The translations under genes were made by a program, and so were the position numbers. The notes beneath the pieces were generated by a model that searched no databases, was not told the origin of the DNA, and worked only from the letters and a program-made list of their open reading frames with translations. Of a stretch of 64,000 nucleotides of DNA, positions 1 to 9,904 are shown piece after piece. Source of the DNA: Cristatella mucedo. Taxonomy: Eukaryota > Bryozoa > Phylactolaemata > Cristatellidae. Every line of letters begins with the position of its first letter. The stretch's first letter is position 1. The stretch spans positions 4,967,501-5,031,500 of the forward strand of contig WPIO01000020.1 in assembly GCA_009760855.2 (NCBI GenBank). The letters run 5' to 3'.

Positions 1-231
1 TAGCCTGGATGTTCCGCGGGAGAGAGCCACAGTGCCAGGGGCAGCCTTGGCGAAACTATCGCGGCAGTTTTACGCACGCTTTTCAGTGACGGTTCGCTTG
101 CGCTGCTAAGGACGGGCAAGGACCGATTCTCAGTCAGAGCGGCGCCGATAAAAAGCCGAGCCAATTAAGTAAGATACGGCTCCTTGGGTCGATCGGCTGC
201 GCCTCGTCCGTGTGTCCTCGAGTCAAATAAG

Positions 232-315
232 ATGGCGGCGGCGGAACCTGCTGCGACTTCGTCCACTCACAGTCGAGATTCGCGTTTTTATCAAATTCGC
301 GGGCGGAGGCGAGTC
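232..315 (+). CDS. possible first coding exon of an unidentified plus-strand gene
   Basis: An ATG in a strong start context (A at -3, G at +4) opens a frame beginning MAAAEPAATSSTHSRD. After 28 codons there is a possible splice donor, GTGAGC at 316-321; unspliced, the frame stops about 11 codons later. The surrounding 1-350 stretch is richer in CpG than the regions to its right, as expected near a promoter. I found no downstream exon that joins it, and nothing in the short peptide is recognisable. It may simply be an open stretch in GC-rich DNA. Low confidence. Confidence 0.2.
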
Positions 316-349
316 GTGAGCACGACCTATGTAGGAAGTCACCCGTGAC

Positions 350-1940
350 AGCAAGACCACACCGGGGACTAAAGAAGAGACTGACTCCGCGGAAGTCAAA
401 GCTCAGAGGTAGCAGTGAACTTACTTTATTTTGACCGACGAGCATGCAAATTCCTTATGGCTATCAGCTTATCGGTTTTTCGCGATGAGATATTTATAAG
501 CCAGCGAGGGAATTGCCAATTCTGGGAGCGTGGCGGCTGAAGCTACGGCCACAGCGATGGCTGGCCACGAACTCGGACGCCGCCCGCTTTATTGGTGCTT
601 CAGACGAAGTTCGCTCAACAAGAGGTGGTAGAAGGTAACTACGTAACCAGCTTTACAAATGCTGTGAAAAGCACAACTCAGCAGGAGATGACCGCCGATA
701 TGAACGCTATGGTGGCGTAGATCGCGCGATGCATAGGTTTTTAATGGGGTCTTTCCACTTAGCCGGCGACAGATATTGACGCGCGCGATGACGCTCGAAG
801 GTGGCTGATTAGTGTGTGCAAACGTGGCTCGTGCACGAGCGAACGCATTGTAAAAAAGCAGCAGCGAAAACGACCGTGCCCTGAACCCGCTCGCTATTCG
901 GCTATACGTCAATGAACTTAAACCTCAATGAACTTATAGCCGATCGATCTCCAGTAGCCGAGACGATCCGTCCGCCGGGTTAGGATCTATGCTGCAGCTG
1001 TCTGGCGAAGGCTGCTCACCTCTACCGACGAAAGGTTACAGATCCGACGAAAGTCCATGATACTCAGGTAGCATTATTTGGCAGACACCGTCAAACCGGC
1101 TTCCGCTGATAGCAATGCCCTCGCTGCTCACTTAAAGCCTCTATCGAGCGGCTCATTAATTCAGAAGCTTTAGAACACATCCTCTGTGACCAAGCTCGGC
1201 TTTGATTCTTAGAATTATGGAGTAAATTTAACTTCTACTGTAACATAATTACTTGGAGCAAAAGATGGTTTCCGGCAGTAGCTGGGCAGCAGCACTAACC
1301 TATTTCAGAAGCTTTTGCGAAGCCTGCTCTGAAACGGCAAGAAGTACGCGACGCGGCCACCATACCTGACGGACCGGGGCAGTGAGCTTCTTCTTTCTAG
1401 ACAGCAGCGATGCTGTTGGCCCGATAAGAGCATCTGTCAGCAGCCATATCTATGGGTAAAGGCCTTTATTAGCGAGCTCTTTTGACGATTCCTGTAGCTG
1501 CCGATATGCCTGTTTTATGCGCGAAAAGAGTGAAAACTGCAGGAACACTTGAAGTCGCAGGAAACCACTTCGATCCTACATCGAAAGAGTTCGCCCAAGC
1601 TTCAGATCAAGCTACGATGTGGCCAGTCAGTACTGATCCCGACTGGCATCACCATATGCTCAGCAGCTCGACGGCGCAGACGAGCGATCGATCGAGTGGA
1701 ACTCTCGCACAGATAGCACGCTCATCGCAACTACGAGCGGCAAGTAGCAAGAGTTTTAGCCAGTTGCCGTTGCTGAAGAGGTGCTTTAACAAAAACCTGC
1801 TCCACGCAGGGCCCGAGGAGTATGCGGCCAGCTGGAAGAAAAAGAATAAGCGATAGCCTAATTTTTGCTGTCTTTCGCATGTCTTAGTTGTCACTTGAGC
1901 GTCAAACTAAACAGCACGTAATACTTCTGCAGATCATTAG
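350..1940. other. unassigned intergenic stretch
   Basis: I see no recognisable gene or repeat here. The longest open frame (1,482-1,856, plus) has no familiar motif, no clear splice context and a low-complexity end, so I do not call it a gene. Confidence 0.4.
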
Positions 1941-2034
1941 GGGGTGACAGTTCGACATGAAGAAGTGCTGTCTGACCAGTCACGTGCGTAAGTACTGGTT
2001 GAAACGGATGTTAAGATGGAAAAAAAAGAAGTAA

Positions 2035-2380
2035 GCACATTTAGCCAATGCTCCGACGACGAAATGGGCATCATTTAAAAGAATAATCCAGTACCTGCAT
2101 AACACACACGACTGGACATTAGCTATTTCTTGGCATGCCGACAAGGAAAGTGACAGACAGCTAGATGGATATTGTGACATTGGCCGGGGTGGCGACTATG
2201 CCACACGATCTGCAACAGGCTATGCCCTCACGGTGGCATACGGTTTTCTTATCAGAAAACGGTAGGCCGGAAACAAATTACAAACTTTCGGTAACTACGA
2301 ACTGAAGGCTGACGCCATGCTCTGCAGGCTTAGCACATGCAATAGCATGCAAAACGACATTCGTGGCCACATCTAGTTGG
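2035..2380 (+). pseudogene. Ty1/copia RNase H fragment (decayed)
   Basis: The plus strand reads WASFKRIIQYLHNTHDW and then, after a short spacer, YCDIGRGG followed by TRSATGYALTV. This order matches the end of Ty1/copia polymerases, where a 'W..LKRILRYLKGT' helix is followed by a 'GY.DADWAGD..RRSTSGY' strand at the start of RNase H. A stop codon follows at about 2,265. The frame then continues as a degenerate 'Q..F.NYELKADAML' stretch that fits the family's usual 'T.STTEAEY.AL' step. No LTRs or other pol domains were found, so this is an isolated relic. A copy of part of the 3' section recurs at 2,537-2,590. Confidence 0.6.
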
Positions 2381-2636
2381 TGGGATGATTTACATCATGC
2401 ACAGGTAAACAAGCAAAGCGAAAGGGAATACGAGTATTTCACAGGACCCAGAGAAAGCTGTGCTTAACGGATGCTTATTTTTTAGTGAAGACTTGTAAGG
2501 GTGCCTTGTCGATGCAGGTGGTGACCGGAAGCAAGAAGCCGGAAACAAGCTACGAACTTTCGGTAAATACAAACTGAAGGCTGGGCTACAACATATATCA
2601 GTACAGAGCCAGGGACTGCCAGTCGACTTGAAGCAT

Positions 2637-2720
2637 AAATAATAACGATAGCACATTTGACAATGCGCACTCAGAGAACTCAAATCTCTTTCTAGGCGCT
2701 TTACAACTGCTGCAAAGAAA
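2637..2720 (-). repeat. LINE-1 family 3' tail fragment
   Basis: This is the terminal block of the LINE-1 family: an AAT-rich end, the CTCAGAGAACTCAA motif, TCTCTTTCTAGGCG and then a TGCTGCAAAG stretch. It is inverted relative to the plus strand, and only the 3' end is present, as is common for 5'-truncated LINE insertions. Confidence 0.65.
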
Positions 2721-2997
2721 AGCAGATGGCTCAAGCTCACACGGTTCGGGAGCAAGGAGTCAGATAAATGGGATGGGGAAAGCAAGTAAAGCGTCCTGTA
2801 GGCTAAAGAATGTTTGGAGTTTTTCGATGCTTAATAAGGAACCTTTAAAGCTCAGAAATTCAGTGATGTGATACGGCAGCTACTCAGCAGACGAAAGATC
2901 AGCCAAACGTAAGTTTTTTGCACGAGAACCGGCAAGGTTACTTATCCCAGTTGTTTTCAGAATGGAAACGAGCGACTCTCACGAGTATCAAAGTTGG

Positions 2998-3166
2998 TGA
3001 GCAGTGATGGCACACTAGGTAAGGCGGTTGCTTTCACGACCTCGTACCCGAGATCGTGGGTTCAATTCCTGCGGTGGGCGACTCTTTATCACCACTGCAA
3101 GCGGTGGTGATAGCCATAAAGGCTCTTCTGTCGCTATACAAAAAAGAGGCTGTTTAATCAGCTAGG
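2998..3166 (+). repeat. SINE-2 family copy (tRNA-derived)
   Basis: A tRNA-like head carries a B-box-like GGTTCAATTCC at 3,059-3,069 and an upstream A-box-like region in GGCACACTAGGTAAGGCGG. The body continues with a self-complementary CCACTGCAAGCGGTGG segment and AAAGGCTCTTCTG, then ends in GTTTAATCAGCTAGG. The same order of blocks recurs at 27,940 (plus) and at 5,305, 9,135, 18,420 and 19,160 (minus), which defines a dispersed family. It is not a functional tRNA gene, because no cloverleaf with a continuous acceptor stem can be drawn by eye. Confidence 0.8.
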
Positions 3167-3189
3167 ATCTATTTATTTATTTAAAGAAA

Positions 3190-4063
3190 AATAGTCTTAA
3201 CTAACGAGCACGATACACCAGATGTGGCAGCCTGTGCTTTGCTTCGAGCATACATACTCTTCATTTGTCGATGGCAATGCATGGGTGACGGGATGGCACC
3301 CTTTGGGCCACTGCATACCCAGATCATTTCAAGAAGCTTGGCTCAGCCATGTACAGGTGCATCGCAGCATGCATCAGTTATTTATGCTGTTAGCTTGTAC
3401 ATTTCCTTGGCTGCTTATGCGTCAAAGGGTATTTTTACTTTTACTAAGTGAGCTATGGAGAACCAACCGATCAGCACTCGATGCCAGGTCAGCAAATTGA
3501 AAATTGGGGAATACTTGTTTGAAGTACTACAGCGGCACGGGTTCACGGCATCGAAGGCTGCCATACCGCACCGATCCTAATGCAGCCGACACCCCGATTC
3601 CGATTTTAGCTTCGAGCTCGCTGCCAGGAAACTAGCATCTTTCCTTGTGGGAGCTCAGTTGCACCAGTTCATCAAACGCCAGTTCATTCGTCGTTCAAGC
3701 AGCCCCCCACGCCCAGGGAAAGCTGGCTGTGGTTTTGTGATCAACCGCAACTGCATCGCCTTTGATGCATCCGATACAGTCTGCGACACGTCCGGTCACA
3801 CTGGAGAAACGGGAAGGGAAAGTCTCAGCATCGAGGGGCTCAACCGAGAGATTTCATTCGACCGCCCCACGAGCACGCTGACGAGGGCAACGATCAGACA
3901 GACGTAGGCACGGAGCCGATGCCGAGCACTAGCCACTGGCGCAGGGCACACTGAAGCCACATGGCACTCGCGACTCCGGTGGGGCAGCAGTCGAGCAAAA
4001 CCAAAGGGGACACGAAGCCTCGGAGGAGCGGTCAACAGGCTGCGCCCGGCACCGGGGCGGCGA
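3190..4063. other. 3' flank of the TRAIP gene
   Basis: This stretch lies downstream of the TRAIP stop on the minus strand. It presumably holds the 3' UTR and then intergenic sequence. I saw no clear minus-strand AATAAA close to the stop and no other gene. Confidence 0.35.
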
Positions 4064-4928
4064 CTAGTCGATGACGACGTAGTCATTTATGGTTAGCGTC
4101 AGCGACGGCTTCTTCTTCTGCACGACTATGGTGCGCTTCTTGATGCGCCGCTTGGCTGGCAGCACGAGCGGCTGCTGCCTCGTCGGCGTGCTGATGTGCA
4201 TGCCGTGGCCGCCCAGGCCGTTGTAGCCCTTCCGGAAAAAGGCCGAATCGCTCTCCTTCTTGCGAACCGCACCAAAGTCGTAGCCGAGGCCCACGATGTT
4301 GCTGACGTCACGCACGCCGCTGCCGCCGCCCTGAGCGTCGCCTCGCTCGCCGTTGCGCAGCTCCTGAGCCTCCTCCGCCGACGGCTGCTCAAGCGGCTTG
4401 CTACGCACGTACGCGTCGATCCTGCCGAGGACTTTGCCGACGGCCGCGGCAACGTTGCAGCGCTGCTTGGCCTGGCCGTCCTTGACCTCGAGCGGAGCGG
4501 CCGAGGCGCTGGCGGGACGCTCGGAGGGCACTGTATGGGCGCCAGCAGGCTGTGGCGGCGAGTCGACGACGAAGCAGCTGTCGTTGAACAGCTGCAACGT
4601 CGCGTTGCCGTCGCTCGCGGCCCTGGCGGCGGTCGCCGCCGGCGACGGAGCTGCTGGGGCGACTGCAGCGCCGCTCCCCCCCGACGGTGCAGCGGTTGCC
4701 GAAATCTTCTGGCTCCTGCCGAAGGCGCTCGGCGCCGGGCTCTCGCACAGCAGCCGCCTGGCAAGGCTGCCACCCGGGTTTCCGGCCGGCGACTCGATGG
4801 CCGACGAAAGGGCGCCGAGGCGCCGCCGCAGGCCGGCGCACTCGAGCTCGCTGCTGCGCAGGTCGGCCTCGCGGCGGTCCAGCGCGGCAGTGAGCGAGGC
4901 CACCTGCTTCTCGCTCTCAGCCACGACC
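4064..4928 (-). CDS. TRAIP: TRAIP homologue, exon 5 (C-terminal region and stop)
   Basis: This terminal exon starts after a CTGCAG acceptor (AG at 4,930-4,929) and completes a CAG codon begun in exon 4, so the frame continues. It encodes about residues 236-523. It opens with the end of the coiled coil (ESEKQVASLTAALDRREADL), followed by a Ser/Ala/Pro-rich, probably disordered region. The end holds GYNGLGGHG (about residues 470-478), a basic KRRIKKR patch and SLTLTINDYVVID. Human TRAIP has a similar G-F/Y-D/N-GLGG motif and ends in a PCNA-interacting PIP box; here the PIP glutamine is not conserved, so PCNA binding is uncertain. The exon is GC-rich compared with its surroundings, which creates long antisense open frames (for example 4,196-5,425, plus) that I treat as shadows. 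Confidence 0.85.
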
Positions 4929-5304
4929 CTGCAGCGCAGCGAGCGCGAGCATCACTCACGCAGAGAGCAGCGACAGCAGCGGCGAAGCTTCGGCGCGCGC
5001 ACGAATCATCCTCTGGCTCCGACTCGAGCGCGTGCTCGTTCCGGTCGGACTGTCTCCCGTATTTTATGAGGACAGCGAGAGAAATCCTAACATGCGCATC
5101 TCGAGCTTGCGCAAAACCGAGCGCAAGTTCCGGCTTAAAAGCCTGCCGGCCCAAGTTACAGCCCCCCCAGCTCAGGATAAAGCTAAGCACTGGTGGAAGC
5201 AGATCGGCGTCAGCAAGCAGGGTTCATTTGCCAGCCAACCAGGCTGCTGCAGATCGATGGATCGACAAGCTGTCAACTGTCAGGTTTGGGCCATGTGACA
5301 TGCC

Positions 5305-5465
5305 AAAAAAAGTTAAGCTGATTCGCATAACAGCAGAAGAGCCTCCACGGCTATCGCCACTGCTTGCTGCAGTGGTCCATAAAGGATCAACCACTGCTGG
5401 GCTTGAATCCACAACCGGGTCGTGAAGATCGAGCACCTTACTCCTAGACTAAGCTCTTTAATTAT
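5305..5465 (-). repeat. SINE-2 family copy
   Basis: The plus strand shows the family blocks in reverse: TTAAGCTGATT, AGAAGAGCCTCC, GCCACTGCTTGC and then GGGCTTGAATCC, which is a B-box-like element on the minus strand. The head carries several substitutions relative to the 2,998 copy. It lies in TRAIP intron 4 in the same orientation as the gene. Confidence 0.7.
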
Positions 5466-5889
5466 TCTCTTACAGAGCAGCAAGCCTGGCCAGCAACCGT
5501 GCTTGTCTGCATGGGCTGAATGCTGAAGTGGCCAACATAACACTCAGCTGCAAGGAAATCCCAGCTCCCTCCTTGTTTCTCAGCGTTTGGGGTTTCGAGA
5601 GCACAACCCGAAGCTGCCAAGCATCCGTGAACTCCCCCCCCCCAGACCAGCAGGGCGTTATCAAAGACACTGACATAATGATGCTTTTGGCCACCAGGTC
5701 TGCAATTTTCAAAAGCTGCCTATTCTTCGGGGGTTTGCAAAATTTTTTTTTTTACAGCGAATCTGCAACTACCTCTGCACACTGCTCGGTAACGTACCGA
5801 TAGCAGTCATGTTCTCCCACTATCCTTCTTTCGGGGTCGGCAACTAGCAGATACAAAATACCAGATAAACGCCGAAGAGACGTTGTTAA

Positions 5890-6385
5890 GGGGATGATGG
5901 CATCTCATCAACAAGTCCATACCAGGATAAGCACCACACCATCCACTTTTCAGAATCTAATTGCTTACCTAGACCTCGTACAAACCTCAAATCCTTTGGA
6001 GACCGTGCATTTAGCTCGTATGCTCCCAAAACCTGGAACTCACTCCCGGCTTGCTTCAAATCGCCTGACTTTTCCACATTTAAAATGAAACTAAAAACGC
6101 ATTTATTTATCAAAGCATTGAGTGGGTTCACGTGATTCGTCCTTTTATGTGCTTATGCGTGCTGCCACTGTGCATGCTGCCACTAACCGTATTTGCATGC
6201 TGACCCTGAGCATGTCGCCCCTAACGATGTTATTCCTGTTGCTTATTGAGCATGCTACCACTAACCATTCGATCGTGCTTCCTTTGCAGCAGATCTAAAG
6301 TGCCTAGAAAGAGACTTAAAGTTAAAGTTAAACTAAAGTTCTCTGAGGGTGCTATATACAATTTATCATTATTATTATTCCAGCA
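5890..6385 (+). repeat. LINE-1 3' end (RT C-terminus plus 3' UTR)
   Basis: The plus strand encodes a frameshifted end of a CR1/L2-like reverse transcriptase: the 'R..LKSFGDRAF..YAPK.WNSLP' stretch followed by 'FKMKLKTHLFI.A.SG' and a stop. The family 3' UTR follows, with repeated 'GCATGCTGCCACTAACC' units, TTTGCAGCAGATCTAAAG and CCTAGAAAGAGA, and an ATTATTATT end. It is strongly 5'-truncated and decayed. Confidence 0.8.
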
Positions 6386-6599
6386 GTCATGAGGTTGGGC
6401 GACAGCCTGGGATTAATGAATTCACTGTACACTATACTTTCAACAGAACACTATACCATTAACAAATAGATATCGATTAATTGGCACATGCAGCTGGATC
6501 GGGTCTGCTTCGCACGATTGATGCAAGAGGTCACCGACTCATCAAGATTTAAACCCATAAGAGTAGAAGTGCCACACCTATAGATACCTTGCATGGTCA

Positions 6600-6857
6600 C
6601 ACAGGGATGGAAATCGATATTATTTAAGATATAAAGAACTTAAAAACACACCTATTTAGGACAGCGTTTAGTGGGTCCCTGTGATGTGTCCTTCATGTGC
6701 TTATGCGTGCTGACACTGTGCATGCTGCCACTAACCACATTTGCATGCTGACCCTGTGCATGTAAACCCTAACCATATTATTCATTTTGTTTGTTTTTCA
6801 AGCATGATTTTACTTACCATTCAATTGCATTTCATTTTGCAGCAAATGTAAAGCTCC

Positions 6858-6942
<85 letters not shown>

Positions 6943-6995
6943 AGTTCTCTGAGGGCGCTTTATCAAGTGCATTATTATTATTATTATTATATGGT
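6600..6995 (+). repeat. LINE-1 3' UTR fragment with internal (GA)n expansion
   Basis: This has the same 3' UTR blocks as 5,890-6,385: TTAGTGGGTCCCTGTGAT, GTGCTTATGCGTGCTGAC, TTGCAGCAAATGTAAAG, and then TTCTCTGAGGGCGCTTTATC with an (ATT)n tail. The short AGAGAGATT that normally sits before TGAGTTCTCTG has grown into an approximately 80-bp (AG)n run. Confidence 0.8.
6859..6939 (+). repeat. (GA)n microsatellite
   Basis: About 40 uninterrupted AG units lie inside the LINE-1 3' UTR, exactly where other copies have a short AGAGAGA. The repeat-only open frame across it (minus) is meaningless. Confidence 0.95.
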
Positions 6996-7859
6996 CAGTA
7001 GGAGGCTCGATAAGATGGGCATCATCTGACGGGTTGCAAACTGCAAGCTTCTGCTTTTCAGCAGGAATGATGCAGCAGTATAACGGTCGGCCTACGACCA
7101 TGCCCGCTGAACAGAGTTCTGCTTCATGGACAGATTAAAGCCAAGTTCATGATATTTGGTAACTAAAAGCGATGCACAAGGATTGCTCAAGGAAAGCTGA
7201 GGCTGAAGTACCGACTTCATCAGATGGAAGGTATTACAAAACACAATAAGTACCATCACGTGATCAAGGAAGTTATATTGCATATTGCAAACACTGCATG
7301 TGAATTGGTATATGTAGCGGAAAGATACCGACCCTTGACACCACTGCCAGGCCAGTACAGCATTTTTTTGAGGAATCTTGTGGTGCAAAGGCACAGTGGC
7401 CTAGCTAGTCATCGGATCGGAGTTACATAGCACATCCATGAAACGTCATCGAGAGGCATCTAGGATAAATAACTGGGCAAACTTTTCAGTAAGACTCAGG
7501 TTCATCGGAATGCTGCAGGAAAGAGACAACCCTTGTAGCCTCTGTGCCTGGGCAGATGAAGAAGCTCATTAGGAATAGTAGTGGGGCGACATCATACTAA
7601 ATTGCCACATGCCAACAGCTTATCAGTTTTTAGAGGGCTGCAAATAAAGGTTTTTGCATATGGTGTGCTCACCTTTATGCCTGGCATAGCACGAAATAAT
7701 CGGACTAACCTAACGGAGCAGCAGCTGCACCACACTGAAAAGATTTTTCACGACTGAGTGTGCATCCCACCACACAAGCCCCAAGAACGCCAGACATTCG
7801 TCCCCCACCCCTGCACATCGCCAGTTCGAGCCTGCCCACCCAATCCAGTAGCCACTTAC

Positions 7860-8049
7860 TGTTTCCGAAGAGCTAGATCCTGCTTCAGCTCGATAGTGGC
7901 TTTTCTCAGCTTGCGCCGGTCTTGCCTCGAGGCGTCCAGCTCGCGCCTCAGCAAAGTGGTAATCATGATCAGCTGGTGCATCTCGGGATTTCGGCTACTT
8001 GCTGCATCGCCATACGAGGCCAGCACGGCCTGCACTTCCTTGTCGCAGC
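7860..8049 (-). CDS. TRAIP: TRAIP homologue, exon 4 (coiled coil)
   Basis: A GTCCACAG acceptor (AG at 8,051-8,050) and a GTAAGT donor (from 7,859) bound 190 nt. The exon completes a Gly codon from exon 3 and ends two bases into the codon finished by exon 5. It encodes about residues 173-235, a charged helical stretch (CDKEVQAVLASYGDAA, then LLRRELDASRQDRRKLRKAT). This fits the long central coiled coil of TRAIP, which mediates self-association. Confidence 0.85.
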
Positions 8050-8196
8050 CTGTGGACAGCAGTGGAGGCAGGTATAAGGCCAAGCAGCAGACGATTTGCG
8101 TCGCTGGAGGGAAAGAGCAGTCCACTCAAGCAGCCATTGCTGGGTCATGGCAAGAAACAAGAAGATTCTCAGGCAGTGACTAGACGACAGATATTT

Positions 8197-8200
<4 letters not shown>

Positions 8201-8274
<74 letters not shown>

Positions 8275-8355
8275 GAAAGAAAGAGAATAAGGAAGGTATA
8301 GAGAGATATAGAGAATACAAGAGAGAGAGAGAAGAGGAAGGGCAAGAGAGGGAGA
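8201..8355. repeat. (GA)n tract in TRAIP intron 3
   Basis: About 70 bp of pure GA is followed by degenerate GA-rich sequence. It lies in the 357-bp intron between exons 3 and 4. In the transcript it reads as a CU tract just downstream of the exon 3 donor. Confidence 0.95.
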
Positions 8356-8406
8356 GCTCGTAAATGAGCCAAGGACCGGGGAGGGAGAGGAGTTGCAGCT
8401 GCTCAC

Positions 8407-8645
8407 CACTGACCACCTTCTCGACGGCCTCGAGCGATCGCAGCTTGGCTCGCAGTGCGTCAGCCTCGCCGGCAGACTGCCTGGCTTCAGCCTCCCACTG
8501 CCTGCAAGCGGTCAGCTCCTTCTTGAGCGCTGCACGACCTGTCTTCTCATCTTGCAGCCGCTTCTCCAGCGACTGCCTCTCGGCGACCATCAGTGCCAGC
8601 TGGCTCTCCAGAGCATTCTTTTGGCTCTCCAGAGTCTGCTTCTCG
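8407..8645 (-). CDS. TRAIP: TRAIP homologue, exon 3 (coiled coil)
   Basis: The exon starts after CTGTTGCAG (AG at 8,647-8,646) and ends before GTGAGC (8,406-8,401). Its 239 nt fit the phases of both neighbours. It encodes about residues 93-172, a heptad-rich coiled coil ([19 protein letters not shown], then [17 protein letters not shown]). The last stretch resembles the 'LRSKMKTMEQIE' part of vertebrate TRAIP. Confidence 0.9.
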
Positions 8646-8749
8646 CTGCAACAGGGCACAGTGCAGAAGAGCGGTCACTACGTGTGCCATCAGGCGAGCC
8701 ACCGCAGCTATGCAAGCATCGCGGATAGACGGGCTGCACACACTCAGAG

Positions 8750-8790
8750 AAAGAGAGAGAGGGCGACAGAGAGAGAGAGAGAGAGAGAGG

Positions 8791-8875
<85 letters not shown>
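8750..8875. repeat. (GA)n tract in TRAIP intron 2
   Basis: Pure and interrupted GA repeats fill about half of the 250-bp intron between exons 2 and 3. They form a CU tract in the transcript, starting about 20 nt after the exon 2 donor. Confidence 0.95.
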
Positions 8876-8877
<2 letters not shown>

Positions 8878-8895
8878 GCAGCCGATCGCTCATAC

Positions 8896-8999
8896 CTGTC
8901 CTTCTGTTTCAGTGCAATTTTGTGCTCCTCCAGCAAGTTGCTCAGCGCGGCAGAGTCGTCTTGCAAGCAGATGCTGTCGTTAGGGTCCGTGAAGAACAG
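8896..8999 (-). CDS. TRAIP: TRAIP homologue, exon 2
   Basis: A CACACCGCAG acceptor (AG at 9,001-9,000) and a GTATGA donor (from 8,895) bound 104 nt. It encodes about residues 59-93, [13 protein letters not shown] followed by [15 protein letters not shown]. In animal TRAIP the segment straight after the RING is also a short '.KLFFDL' strand leading into the coiled coil, ending in a '.QKD' turn. The match and the exact phase fit support the join to exon 1 across a 4-kb intron. Confidence 0.9.
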
Positions 9000-9134
9000 C
9001 TGCGGTGTGACAAACAGAGCATGCATCGCACACTCACATCTTTCCCAATGCACACGGTGAGGTGTGTGCACTTGCTGGGCTGCTGGGCAAACAGACTCGA
9101 ACTATATCGAGCAAAACGATGAAGTGAACAGCTG

Positions 9135-9310
9135 CATTCTTAGCTGATTTAACGGCTGCATTTGCATAGCGGCAGAAGAGCCGAAACGGCTAACATCACG
9201 GTTTGTAGTTGGCAAGCAAAGGAGAGCTCACTGCAGGATTCGAACCCGTGAGTGGGTGGTGAAGAGCAAGCGCCTTACTTCCAAGGCTATCTTTACAGAC
9301 GAGCAGGGTA
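9135..9310 (-). repeat. SINE-2 family copy with a perfect B box
   Basis: The reverse complement of 9,236-9,246 is GGTTCGAATCC, an exact match to the RNA polymerase III B-box consensus. Flanking blocks are shared with the other SINE-2 copies: TTAGCTGATTTAA near 9,140 and CAGAAGAGCCG near 9,173. The central self-complementary segment is degenerate here. Confidence 0.75.
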
Positions 9311-9904
9311 GCAGAGGCAGCGCAATGCCAGCTCGATCCCCCATGCTAGGACCACACAGCCTTTGGCACCCTATAAGAGGCTGGGGGTGGAAGACAGCAA
9401 CACTTTCCAAATGGAAGTGGGGTCACAATGAATAATTCAAGGCAAATGAAGTAACCTGAGCTTCCAGGGAGCCAGCTTGATCAGTCTGGTTTTCAGATCA
9501 AGGTTGTGAAAGGAATGGACGAATAAATCAAATAACGAAGAAGTGAACTGAGAGAATAGGATCCCTGTCCTTGATTTGTGGCTACTCACCGAAGTGGCAA
9601 GCAATTGACCTTACAAGCTGCCTATCATCTTTCGGGGCGACTGCTGTGACTCAGTATTGTTAGAGCTGCAAAAAAGCCACTGAGCATCTTGGGGAGATGC
9701 TAGATGCTACTGCCAAGTTGAAACTCTAAATCGAAGGATCAACTCAGGCAGATTCGGGCTTATTTGATGAAGAAGCTGCCTGCCTGTACGAGCTGCTGCT
9801 TCATCAGCAGATCCCAAGTAGAAATCAAACTCGGAACCACAAGGTTGCTAAACTGCTGCAGCAGCAGCTCCGGGTTTTGGCTTGCGTAATGTAGGGCAAA
9901 CTAA

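Larger units (their letters stand above)
4929..7859 (-). other. TRAIP intron 4 (contains SINE-2 and two LINE-1 3' ends)
   Basis: This is the longest intron of the downstream half, bounded by donor GTAAGT (7,859-7,854) and acceptor CTGCAG (4,934-4,929). It holds a SINE-2 copy, two LINE-1 3' ends in the orientation opposite to the gene, and a (GA)n tract. The stretches 5,480-5,880 and 7,000-7,850 have no feature I can name. Confidence 0.75.

Noticed and set aside
1482-1856. 124-codon plus-strand open frame as a gene
   Set aside because: No recognisable motif, no splice support, and a lysine-rich low-complexity end.
3015-3100. Functional tRNA gene at the SINE-2 heads
   Set aside because: B boxes are present, but no complete cloverleaf can be drawn, and the same head occurs with a fixed non-tRNA body at six places.
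4196-5425. 409-codon plus-strand open frame
   Set aside because: It lies antisense to GC-rich TRAIP exon 5, has low-complexity composition, and continues into an intron and a SINE. The minus-strand exon fits splice phase and homology.
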